Below, one piece after another: positions 23,003-31,608 of a DNA stretch of 64,000 nt (the first letter of the stretch is position 1; every line of letters begins with the position of its first letter). The position numbers and the translations under genes are program-made. Source of the stretch: Paratinospora sagittata (lineage: Eukaryota; Streptophyta; Magnoliopsida; Ranunculales; Menispermaceae); contig CM069589.1 in assembly GCA_035771175.1 (NCBI GenBank), positions 30,572,201 through 30,636,200 of the forward strand. The letters run 5' to 3'. The notes under the pieces were generated by a model. The model ran no database searches, was not told the origin of the DNA, and saw nothing but the letters and a program-made list of their open reading frames with translations.

Positions 23003-23245
23003 CCACTGGACTAGAGCAAGTGTTGCTTAAGGTTGTAACGGTCTTCTCACACCCGTAACTGGACTAGAACAAGTGTTGCTTAAGGTTGTAACGGTCTTCT
23101 CACACCCGTAAGTTGAGAAAAGGTCTTCTCACACCCGTAAGTTGAGAAAAGGTCTTCTCACACCCGTAAGTTGAGAAACAGTAGTTCTCGCACCCGTAGG
23201 TTGAGAAACAGTAGTTCTCACACCCGTAAGTTGAGAAAGTGTATC
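23003..23245 (+). repeat. Hairpin-forming tandem repeats in solo LTR F
   Basis: A roughly 30-base unit containing TTCTCACACCCGTAAGTTGAGAA is repeated about six times, preceded by a duplicated GGACTAGA(G/A)CAAGTGTTGC segment. Each unit can fold through TTCTCA/TGAGAA around a CCCGTAAG loop. The 5' and 3' LTRs of A and B have shorter versions at the same place. Confidence 0.8.
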
Positions 23246-23668
23246 GATTTGATCTTCACCCGTAAGAAGATCCATAGTGGAGTTTGAACAAATCCTAACT
23301 GAGGAAGTTCAGCAGTGGATGTAGGCGAGGGCGAGCCATTATAAATTCTGATTGCATTGTCTCATTTACATTTATCATATCTACTTGCTATACTTTGTTT
23401 AATCTACTTTCATTAATCCGCACAATATTAAGAAAGGTTAAAATCTGCTAAGTGTCCAATTCACCCCCTCTTGGACATATATAGGCTAACAAGTGGTTCT
23501 TGTTGAAGGAACTCGTTCCTATGCCCAACGGACACTTTTAGGAACACGCTCCTTAAGTAAGGAACGTGCTCCTTCAATGGAGGAAAATATGAAAATTTTC
23601 AAATTTCAAACCAGAAGTGCGCTCCTGCTTTAAGGAACGCGTTCATGTGCCTCCGTGTGGTGTTTGTC

Positions 23669-23676
23669 TATAAATA
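23669..23676 (+). promoter_or_regulatory. TATA box of the shared E-family LTR
   Basis: TATAAATA lies in a GC-richer context after several GGAACGCGCTCC-type motifs, about 1.38 kb before the LTR end. It is the best promoter candidate for E2 transcripts. Confidence 0.6.
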
Positions 23677-24594
23677 CCACACTTGCACATTTGAAGAGCA
23701 ACTTTTGCAAAATGTATGAGAACTTGTGTGATTTTTCTACGGTGTTTATACTCATCCAAAACAAGTGCCTAAGCCTATTTCAAACATCTTTCAAGCAAAA
23801 GTTCAACCACATTTGATCATTTGATCCAAGCTTCTGAAAATTTCTCCACATCTTTTCTAAACCTTGAGAAACTTTGAAGTTTCTCTTGTGCAAGTGTTCA
23901 AGAAGATTTTGGTGATTTCTACATCTTTGTTTGAGTCTCGATCATGTTTTGAGCAACCCACTTCACACAAGAAGAATCTCGTGCTTCAATCTTACCTTGT
24001 GGGGTACACATTTTTTTGAACTTGATTCTTGTGATCTTGGTGAATGCAAATAAGTTTTTGTGCTTATCTTGTTATATTTAAATTGATTTTGTATTGAGTT
24101 ATATGTGTGAAAACCTATCTTGTTCATCCTATCAAAATATTTTATTTAGTGGTTTCATATATTAGTTGAGATATCGATTCATGTGCCAGTATCATATTCC
24201 TTTGAATCAAAGTTTTTAATCTCTACTTGATTTGTACGATTCGTGTTCTTAAACATATATTTACTTTGAATCATCAAGTCTTGATTATCGTGGTATACTG
24301 ATTCTCGTGCATTCAACTTGTATTTGATTAGAATCAATATATTGATTGAGTGTGCATAGTCGATTCATGATTTTACATTGCATACATTTGAATCGAGTGC
24401 ATTTGAGAAAAACATATATTTCAACACTTTGCATCATTTAAAATCATAGTGGTTGCAATAATATTGGTTGATTCATTCAAGATTGTAAGCTTTAACTGTT
24501 GAGAGTGCTTTTGATCACTTCTTTATATCCTTTGTAATCTTGATGTAATGTTGACGTGTGTCAACTTTTGGATTATTTGACCATTGATTGTAAG

Positions 24595-24810
24595 GCACGT
24601 AACCACCCCAATAAGTTGGTTACAAGTGTGGCTTTCTAGCGAAGCCCTAGTGTAGGCTAAATAGTGGCTTTTTAACCAAGCCCTAGTGTAGGTTAGAGTG
24701 TGAGTGGCTTCCTAACCGAGCCCTAGTGTCGGTTAGTGTAAAGGCTCGAGCCAAGCCTTGGTGTAAGCTCAGTGTAAATTGCTTCTAGTCACGCCCGTAA
24801 GTTGACTAGC
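24595..24810 (+). repeat. Hairpin repeat array in the E-family LTR
   Basis: Four diverged units built on GTGGCTT...AACC(A/G)AGCCCTAGTGTAGGTTA are followed by CTAGTCACGCCCGTAAGTTGACTAG, which is an inverted repeat around CCCGTAAG. The position relative to the LTR end matches the hairpin arrays of A, B, C and F although the stem sequences differ. Confidence 0.7.
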
Positions 24811-25049
24811 CAATAGTGGATTGGGAAATCCTGACCGGTGCGGTTGGGTAGTGGACGTAAACTCAAGGAAAGTCGAACCACTCTAAATCTCTGTGTTCAT
24901 ATTTATTTCTGGCACTCCTCTTTATTTGTTTTATTTCTTTTGTTAGCTACTGCACATTATATTCTGTTAATTTAATGAACCGAAAAGTAACACGAAAATC
25001 TGCTAAGTCCAATTCAACCCCTCTTGGACTATAATATTGGGCCAACAAG

Positions 25050-25061
25050 TGGTTTTAGAGC
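25050..25061 (+). other. Degenerate primer-binding site of E2
   Basis: TGGTTTTAGAGC lies two bases after the LTR end and differs from the initiator-Met consensus TGGTATCAGAGC at two bases. Confidence 0.8.
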
Positions 25062-25104
25062 GATTTTTTGCAATCAAAGTTATCTAACAATTTCTTTGAG
25101 TAAG

Positions 25105-26162
25105 ATGACAGGACAATGCTCAACTAGCTATGATGTGGACACTTGTAGATACACCGACAAACCACCATTGCTTAGAAAAGAAAATTTTTATGAGTGGAAG
25201 ATTCTCATGAAAACATTTATGAGATCACAAGATGTTGATCTTTGGGAAATGGTGGAAAATGGGTATACTCTTCTTAACAAGCCAACCGGGCAATGGACAA
25301 GTCAAGAAAAAGCAGAGTATCGCCTAAATGCCAAGGTAGTGTATGCTCTATTTTGTAGTCTCCCTGACAGTGAATTGGAACAAGTTAGTCAATGTGAGAC
25401 TACAGAGGATGCATGAGAACTGCTTCATTTGGTTCACTGTGAGCCACTCAATAACAGAAAATCAAGACTCAGGGATGCAGATGGAAGATTTGAAGATTTC
25501 AACAATCCTAAAAATGAACCAATTGAAGAAGCGTGTTGTCGATTAAGATCAATTCTTGAAGACTTAAAGGATCTGAGTCAAGAGACATCATATGAGATTA
25601 GCCTCGTTTGCTTTGCTGACAAACTTCCAAGATATTGGGCTGAAAAACTTACAAGCATCGTAGAAGTGTTCAATCTATGGGAATTCACTTTGGAAGAGTT
25701 TTGCAACTTATTGATATCTATAGAAACCAAGGATGAAATAACAACAAGAACTGAAGTACTTAAAAGATCACTTTAAAGCTTCAAGTTCTTGCATGAGGAA
25801 ACAGTTGATGAGGGACTTGATAGGTTGATAGAATTAACAAGTGATTTGCAAAGTAGTGGAATAACCTATCCTCACCAAATATTGGTTAAGTATTTCTTGG
25901 AGGGCTTTCTGGACAAATGGAAGTGCAAAGTCGAATTTGTCAAGACGTTCAGTGATCTGTTTAACAATTTCTTTAAGAGAATTATTTATGTGTTAAGTGG
26001 ACTTGAGACCTCCTCAGAAGATAGTGAAGCTTCATCTGAAAGAAGAGAAATACTTGCTAACTTACCAAGTGATGATGACAGAGATAGATTGGATGAAAGT
26101 GAAACATCATCATTGGTAAACGATTAGTACGATGATGAAGAACAAGTTAAGGACGATCAATG
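25105..26162 (+). pseudogene. gag of E2 with a probable duplicated UBN2 half-domain
   Basis: An ATG at 25105 opens MTGQCSTSYDVDTCRYTDKP. A copia gag domain follows, with KENFYEWKILMKTFMRSQDV and ALFCSLPDSELEQVSQCET. A TGA at 25414-25416 breaks it; the frame then runs from WELLHLVHCEPLNN to TEVLKRSL (stop near 25774), and on to 26127. The portions EEACCRLRSILEDLKDLSQE...FTLEEFCNLL and DEGLDRLIELTSDLQSSGIT...SDLFNNFFK look like two copies of the same half-domain, whereas A and B have one. An acidic Ser-rich tail (SSEDSEASSE) ends it. No zinc knuckle is seen. Confidence 0.75.
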
Positions 26163-27747
26163 ATTAAGTGCCATATCCAGTGGTTCACTCATTTACACCT
26201 CAACTGATGAAGACGAAGATCCGAATATCCAAGTTCACATTCAAAGGTTTCCAAAAATTCCAAGATGGAAAATGTGGATTAAAATACAAGTTTCGAGGTT
26301 CCTTGAAGTGCTACATGATCGGTCTTCGCTTGTGGGTAACACTTCTATTTAAATTCAAATATTCAATTGTGTTTTTTCACAAATGGCCTAAACATATCCT
26401 TTTAACCATAAATAAATTGTGTATTAAGAGATATGTCTTTGTTGAAGCATTTAATTCCTCTCAAGCATGATTGTTATCATATATTGTTCGATGTTTGAGT
26501 TGAATGATCTTTCATGTCATGCTATGTGTAACTATAATATTTGTATGATTTTGATAATGTCTTAGGCTTAGTTAAAATGATTATCATACCTTTTTGCCTA
26601 TGGTTTGAATTTAATCAATTTGATCATGTTTTTGAATGGTGTATATTTTGATCATTGATTAAATTGCAATATGTGCATGTTTATCATGTGGACTTGTTAT
26701 AATTGTTCATCATTTGTTCACATGGAGAATATTAATATATGCTAAATGGATCATGTGTCTCAGAATTATATATTTATTAATCCATTTAATATTGACAGAT
26801 ATGATTGAGCATTAATATTAAATTGATATTATTATATTTGCTCAATTAAATTGGAAGTGTGAATTTTGAATGATATATATCTTATTACTTCCAATGTATT
26901 CATGTGAATGAATGTTTGGTGATAATTATATGATTCACTTGAATGTATCATTTATAATAATTGTATAAGTGTTATACTTGATAATTCTTGCATGTATTAT
27001 TTCCAATAATAGTGCACTAATTGTTAATGCTAATCTTCTATAAATTATTATACTTGATAATCTTGCATCCATCATTGTTGATGTACATGTATGTGTGTTA
27101 ATTTGATGTGAATGATCTTGACTATAATGTGTTTATCATTTGCTGTGTGTATTGTTCACTAAGAAACAACACAAATTTTCTTGAATTATCATAATTTATC
27201 ATTTTAATCAAAGTGGAAATCAAGAAAATCAAAATTTACACACTTTTGTGCTTTGTGTTCTAAAAGAGCGCGTTCCTCTGGAAGAGGAACTCACTCCTTG
27301 CATGAACACCATATAGGAATGCGCACCTCTGTGTCTACTAACTGCACAGATACGGACCAAGAGCATCATTTTCACTCTCCTTCAACACCTTTTTCGTCTT
27401 CTTTTCACTCTCACTCATCCAATATGCATTTAACACCATTTTGATTGTTCTAAACTCATTCCCCATCACTTTTATCATCAAATCCATCATTTTTACACCC
27501 CAAAACACCATTTAATCCGACCAATTTCTATCAAAACCGCCACTTTTTGCAATTATTTCTTCATTTTTCATTCCATCTTTTCTAGTTCGATTACCCACAA
27601 TTTTAGTCATTTTATAGCTTGTTTTTCTCGTTGTCATCCCCTCCTCGTCATCCAATCATCGTTTCGAGTCATTTCGTGTCTGTTTTCTCCACATTTCAAC
27701 TCAAATGCCTTAGGTTCATTTTGTTTGCACGCATAGTGTTTGACAAA
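26163..27747 (+). other. Noncoding AT-rich spacer and leader upstream of the env-position ORF
   Basis: No gene is visible. 26460-27240 is very AT-rich. From 27262 the words GAGCGCGTTCC and GAGGAACTCACTCC recall the palindromes of the E-family LTR, and a CACCATATAGGAATG passage follows. This could be an internal promoter for the downstream ORF or a decayed LTR-derived piece; both are inference. The pol region expected here is missing. Confidence 0.45.
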
Positions 27748-28668
27748 ATGCCTCCTAAGAAAACCACAGCTTCAAAACGTCGATTGGAGATCGGCGAATC
27801 CTTCGGACCTGCAGCCAGGCCTACACGACGACGTATAGAGGTTGGGGAGTCCCCCACACCCACTCCGCTTTCTACGAGGTGCCCTCGCGCCTCTCAACCT
27901 CCCCGCGAACCTTCACCTTCACCTTCACCTTCACCTTCACCTTCACCTTCACCATCACCTTCATCCCCATCGAGTGATGATGCCACACTCTCTGCACCAG
28001 TAGCCTCACCTACATCCCATCCACCACTCCTAGAACCTGTTTTCAGGTCTTTTGACATTGGACGTCTCACCCCGAGTGTCCGAGTAGATTTTGATGACTT
28101 TATGAGGATACATATGCCTCTTTTTACCCACTTCACTCACATGAGATGGGAGCGGTTCATTTCTCATCGAGAGTTAGTCTCAGTTTTCGACTCTAGACTC
28201 ACTCATGTCCTTGGCGAGGATCCCCTTCACTATCGGTCCAGGGTTTTTGGTATTGACATTAACATATCTCCATCCATTCTAGATGAGATATTTGTTTTTA
28301 CTTCAACTGATCCCGCATTCTCATTTTCTAGGGAGGACGACGAGATCGTCCTTCCTAATTATGATCGGATCACAGCTCTTAGGACCATGTTAGGAGTAGA
28401 GTCTGGACATGGAGTGTTGACTGTGACCAACACTATCTTTGACTTGCGACTCAAGATCTTGCACAACATAATCTCCAGAGTCATCATTCCTCGATTAAGT
28501 TTGCGTGTGAAGGTCAAGCCTTTGGATGCTTTCATTCTGTGGTGCATACACAGCCGCACCATCATCCACCTGTCCCATGTCATAATTAACCATTTCACTG
28601 AGACACAACACTACTTGAGGGCATTGCCCTATGGCACTTTAGTGACTATGCTTACTAAAAGCATATGA
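27748..28668 (+). CDS. Env-position ORF of E2, resembling the 'putative plant transposon protein' family
   Basis: I start at the ATG at 27748 (MPPKKTTASKRRLEIGES); the open frame extends further upstream but without ATG. The product has 306 residues. Residues 1-45 are basic; about 52-75 are a Ser-Pro repeat; from residue 95 a folded domain runs to the end, with FHSRELVSVFDSRL-like helices, FGIDINISPSILDEIFVFTS, and a late PLDAFILWCIHSRTIIHLSH to LPYGTLVTMLTKS block. The FYA...VRG...SPEAIN...LPYG layout is what I know from PF20167-type plant transposon-associated proteins; the match is by eye. It lies between lost pol and the 3' LTR, the env place in Sireviruses, yet no signal peptide or membrane segment is seen. 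A TGA ends it early; the frame continues beyond. Confidence 0.7.
   Translation: MPPKKTTASKRRLEIGESFGPAARPTRRRIEVGESPTPTPLSTRCPRASQPPREPSPSPSPSPSPSPSPSPSSPSSDDATLSAPVASPTSHPPLLEPVFRSFDIGRLTPSVRVDFDDFMRIHMPLFTHFTHMRWERFISHRELVSVFDSRLTHVLGEDPLHYRSRVFGIDINISPSILDEIFVFTSTDPAFSFSREDDEIVLPNYDRITALRTMLGVESGHGVLTVTNTIFDLRLKILHNIISRVIIPRLSLRVKVKPLDAFILWCIHSRTIIHLSHVIINHFTETQHYLRALPYGTLVTMLTKSI
27912..27967 (+). repeat. Hexanucleotide (CTTCAC)n coding repeat
   Basis: Nine near-perfect hexamers encode the alternating Ser-Pro tract of the env-position ORF. Such tracts change length easily by slippage in whole Ser-Pro units. Confidence 0.9.
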
Positions 28669-29655
28669 GTCGACCTCACGAGCTTCAAGGTGTCGGCCAA
28701 ACCGACTAAGAAGAATTTCACTGGAGAAAATACTATCTGATCACTAGGATATCAGTTAGTTGCACGCATAACAGACTGGGTGCACAACACCAGGAGGTTA
28801 CTAGGCTAGGGCACTACATTTATGAAGTATGATCCACAGACAGCGCCGCCTTAGCCAGACAATGAGAGAGCAGGGGGTGCACCTCTAGTAGCTCGTCTGC
28901 GTGGCCGAGGAGGAGCATCAGGTCTGGCACAAGCTGAGGCACGTCTAGAACGTGGCCGTCGTAGAGTGAGATTCTCAGATGTCGGTACTTCATCTTCGGG
29001 TACCGTGCCACCAGTGGATATACCAGGCCCCTCCCCTTTAACTACTTTAGATGTCGTTCTACAGTCGCTGATGGAGATACGAGACCAGCAACAGTTATTG
29101 TTCTCTTCCTTCTCCAGTTTGGAGAGGAAGTACGATGATCTGGCCTCAAATGTCCGTGCTCATGGAGTTTTGCTCCAAACTATTCTTGATTGACTACCGA
29201 TTGAGGAGCCACATGAGTACAGCTTCAATCAAGAGGATGTTTTTGGCAACAGAGAGCAGCCCGCACCATCACCGAGTTTTCATCGACCTGTTTCACTTGT
29301 TCGTCCCGATTTAGCATGCGATCCCTCCTGTAGTTCTCCACCAGTGACGACTGCCTTAGCTCTGATCACTTTCTCAGCTGCACCTCCGAGGATTCCCACT
29401 CCCAAGTTGCATCTTTCGTTCACTTTAGCAAACTCGGCTTTCGATCTACTTCTCTCACTTCCACGCATTTCTCCACCATTTTCAAGACGTGATCTTGTTA
29501 TCCACGCGACTCCACTTCGACTACCTCATCTGCTACCACTCATACCTGATGCAAATGCTGGCACCATCCCTGCGGCGGACGATGCCTCGACTTTACCTGA
29601 CATATTAGCTGGGCAAGGATCTCTTGATCATCGATCGTCACCTCCATCATAAGCA
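28669..29655 (+). pseudogene. Continuation of the E2 env-position ORF after a premature stop
   Basis: The frame after the TGA reads VDLTSFKVSAKPTKKNFTGE, in keeping with family members that go on past the LPYG block. It breaks at stops near 28738 and 28806. A second good block at 28850-29193 is Arg/Gly-rich then helical (LTTLDVVLQSLMEIRDQQQ, LERKYDDLASNVRAHG). A third (29344-29652) is Pro/Ser-rich. The same region exists in E1 (5121-5350 plus 15712-16285), so an ancestral protein probably ran about 620 residues. Length is inference. Confidence 0.65.
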
Positions 29656-29701
29656 CACCCTCCCCTTTTGATGTTTCTAAAGGGGGAGAGATTAGTCTGA
29701 T

Positions 29702-30961
29702 TGTCACACCCCACCCAGATGTGCCTAAACCGGCGGAACACTCAGAGGTAGGGCGCAAATGCATTATATCAATAACCGAGTACTCAGGAACACAATTGAA
29801 TACAAATATGATTATATTAATTTCAGAATGTATTTTCGTACAGAATATGATTGAGGGAACATCTTCCCAAAATCTCCCTTTAATTAACAAGAGTTACAAA
29901 ATGTGGGCCCAAAAATCTCCACCCAATCCACTCTAAACTCCTGTGAAAAATTGGATAACAACAAGGTGAGCTATTGCCCAGTGGGTAAAATAGTTCGTGA
30001 ATATAACAATTAATAAAGGAAACTTCATAATCAAATATCACATAAACACAATAAGCATCATAAATAGTACAACATGTATGTATGCATGGCACTGTCTCGT
30101 GATGGTTCCATGATTGTACGGCTCCCTGGATTCACATACATATGTCCATCTCCAGGTAAACCCGGGTTCTCATTGTACGTCCCTTTCCAAGGAAATTTCA
30201 AGAATAGTGAGCATTGCTTCTAACTATTTTGTGGATCATAAACCACTTACGTTCCTAGGTGGTGCTTATGTATGATGCCAATGCGTGAGCAATTTTGGTC
30301 TTTACTAACATTAGAAAGGATTTGGCAGCGTCTGGTGATTCTTATCAGGTCGGTATCACCATGTGTAAAGTTAGGATGTTCAGTATCACTTGTACAAGCT
30401 GATAGCTTTCAAATAAGACCAACCAGATCAGTCTCCAGTTGAAGTGGGACACGAGGTCCACTTAAATACCAATCGTCTAAAGCAACACGTTGCCTCCTAT
30501 TCACTAGTTAAAGTTACTGAGGACAAGACTAAGTGTGGTTGAGTCAGATTGACCACTAATCTAACATAATAACAGTGTAATACATGAACTCCAAATATAC
30601 AGGCATAAGTATGACAGGTATGAACATTATACGCAATAATGCAGTGTAAATGAACAGTAGACATAATGATAAATGAATGTAAACTTTAATAAAAGTTATA
30701 AGACACTCAAACTTATGTTTCATTCCCCACCTTCAGATAATCCTTCCTTCTAGAATTGACGCCTCCTCCCGAGTAGAACCGTCTTGCACCGCAAAGAGAG
30801 TCTCTCAAAAGGAGGAGAGAAAAAATCACAATGACAGTGATGAACCAAGAAGGTGAGCAAGAGAGTAGAGAGAGTTGAGGTGTGAAGGTTCAGGCGGGCT
30901 GCCCGAAGGTTCCGGCAGGCGAGCCTGAATTTTTTTTTTTGTCTAAACTGGGGGTATTACA
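29702..30961 (-). repeat. 3' LTR of element G
   Basis: In plus orientation it runs from TGTCACACCCC to GGTATTACA (1260 bp), collinear with 61861-63327. On the minus strand it starts TGTAATACCCCC, preceded by the purine tract AAGGGGGGTAGAG (30962-30974 complement). It holds one copy of the 75-bp unit that is tandemly repeated in the partner LTR, and a T-run of ten at 30931-30940. Confidence 0.88.
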
Positions 30962-30974
30962 CTCTACCCCCCTT
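30962..30974 (-). other. Polypurine tract of element G
   Basis: The minus strand reads AAGGGGGGTAGAG directly before the LTR start, the plus-strand primer of reverse transcription. Confidence 0.8.
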
Positions 30975-30996
30975 AAAATAATTTCTCCGTCAAAAT

Positions 30997-31518
30997 TCAG
31001 TCCATGTAGTAATGTTTGCTGTCTGCGGGAGATTCACCGTCGTCGTCATCATTTGCCAAGTCAGGATAGTGCCTGTAAGGCCCCTGAAAAGCATTGTGGC
31101 CGGTGAAATCCTCAACATCATCAAACAATGGAGAGCAAATGGGGTCAGATTCGTCCTCAAAAGGTTTCGACATTTGCCTAACATATGGTGGTATAGGGCT
31201 CTGCAAGTTGCAGCATTTCAGGAGAGGTTGGTTGAGCGGTAGAATATTTTCTCGTGCAGTTGCTCGAATTTGGCTATCTAGCAATTTTGGTAGGAGATCT
31301 TGCCAGGATGAAGGAATAGGATTATTTCGGGCAGTATTGTTACAATAAATCCATACGCGCTCTGGCAATAAGGATAGCTGCCGAAGAGGCGAGAGAGTTA
31401 GTAGTGCAAAGAAGTTATGGTTTTCATCCGAGTCTGAAGGAGTCTCCACTGGTTGCCAAGAAGGCCATTGAATGTATGACTCATTACTCTTATCTGAGTT
31501 GTTTTCAGACATATGCAT
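30997..31518 (-). CDS. Unassigned 173-residue ORF between pol and 3' LTR of G
   Basis: An uninterrupted frame from ATG at 31518 (MHMSENNSDKSNESYIQWPS) to a stop at 30997. It is Ser/Asn-rich at the N-terminus, has a central LTLSPLRQLSLLPERVWIYC block and a strongly acidic C-terminus (FEDESDPICSPLFDDVEDF, LANDDDDGESPADSKHYYMD). No signal peptide, membrane span or zinc finger is visible. It stands on the same strand as pol, 91 bases after pol ends, and close to the polypurine tract. It is intact although the surrounding pol is badly decayed, so it may be a captured host sequence, a late-lost accessory protein, or chance. I do not recognise the family. Confidence 0.45.
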   Translation of the reverse strand: MHMSENNSDKSNESYIQWPSWQPVETPSDSDENHNFFALLTLSPLRQLSLLPERVWIYCNNTARNNPIPSSWQDLLPKLLDSQIRATARENILPLNQPLLKCCNLQSPIPPYVRQMSKPFEDESDPICSPLFDDVEDFTGHNAFQGPYRHYPDLANDDDDGESPADSKHYYMD

Positions 31519-31608
31519 GGTTAATTAAATGAAAAAATATATTAAGATATTTGTAAACAAAGTTTCGCAATTTCATTGATAAGTGAAAAGGTACAATGCA
31601 TCACATCA

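Larger units (their letters stand above)
20592..23491 (+). mobile_element. Solo LTR F (Sirevirus-like copia)
   Basis: Collinear with the LTRs of A over its whole length: a TGTAGAGTCAATTATTTTCATG start, the GGACGCT palindromes (20976-21520), a TATATATATATA stretch (21855-21866), the TTCTCA hairpins and the CACCCCCTCTTGGAC end, closing GGCTAACA at 23491. No internal coding region follows. Flanking pentamers GGTGG (20587-20591) and AGTGG (23492-23496) match at four of five bases, consistent with an aged duplication. It contains the 22238-22996 insertion. Confidence 0.85.
16778..25047 (+). repeat. LTR of the E family, shared by E1 and E2 (interrupted by two solo LTRs)
   Basis: Starts TGTTGATGTAACTACTC after E1's polypurine tract and ends GGGCCAACA immediately before a primer-binding-like site and the E2 gag. 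It therefore acts as E1's 3' LTR and E2's 5' LTR. Without the inserts I (17476-20469) and F (20592-23491) it is about 2.4 kb. It holds GGAACGCGCTCC-type palindromes (17460, 20538, 23548, 23563, 23632), a TATA box TATAAATA at 23669-23676, a hairpin array at 24595-24810, and the terminal CCTCTTGGAC block common to the Sirevirus-like LTRs here. Confidence 0.88.
25048..29701 (+). mobile_element. E2 internal region (Sirevirus-like, pol deleted)
   Basis: Order: degenerate primer site, gag (25105), AT-rich spacer, env-position ORF (27748), polypurine tract (29680), then interruption by element G at 29702. The remainder of E2's 3' end resumes at 63328. No integrase, reverse transcriptase or RNase H motif is present between gag and the env-position ORF, so this copy depends on others to move. 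E1 supplies no pol inside the window either. Confidence 0.8.

Noticed and set aside
23003..23245. CRISPR-like array of short palindromic repeats
   Set aside because: The units are direct tandem hairpins without unique spacers of constant length, inside a plant LTR, with no cas genes.
27894..28136. Antisense ORF with Gly-Glu repeats
   Set aside because: It is the reverse complement of the Ser-Pro coding hexamer repeat in the env-position ORF.
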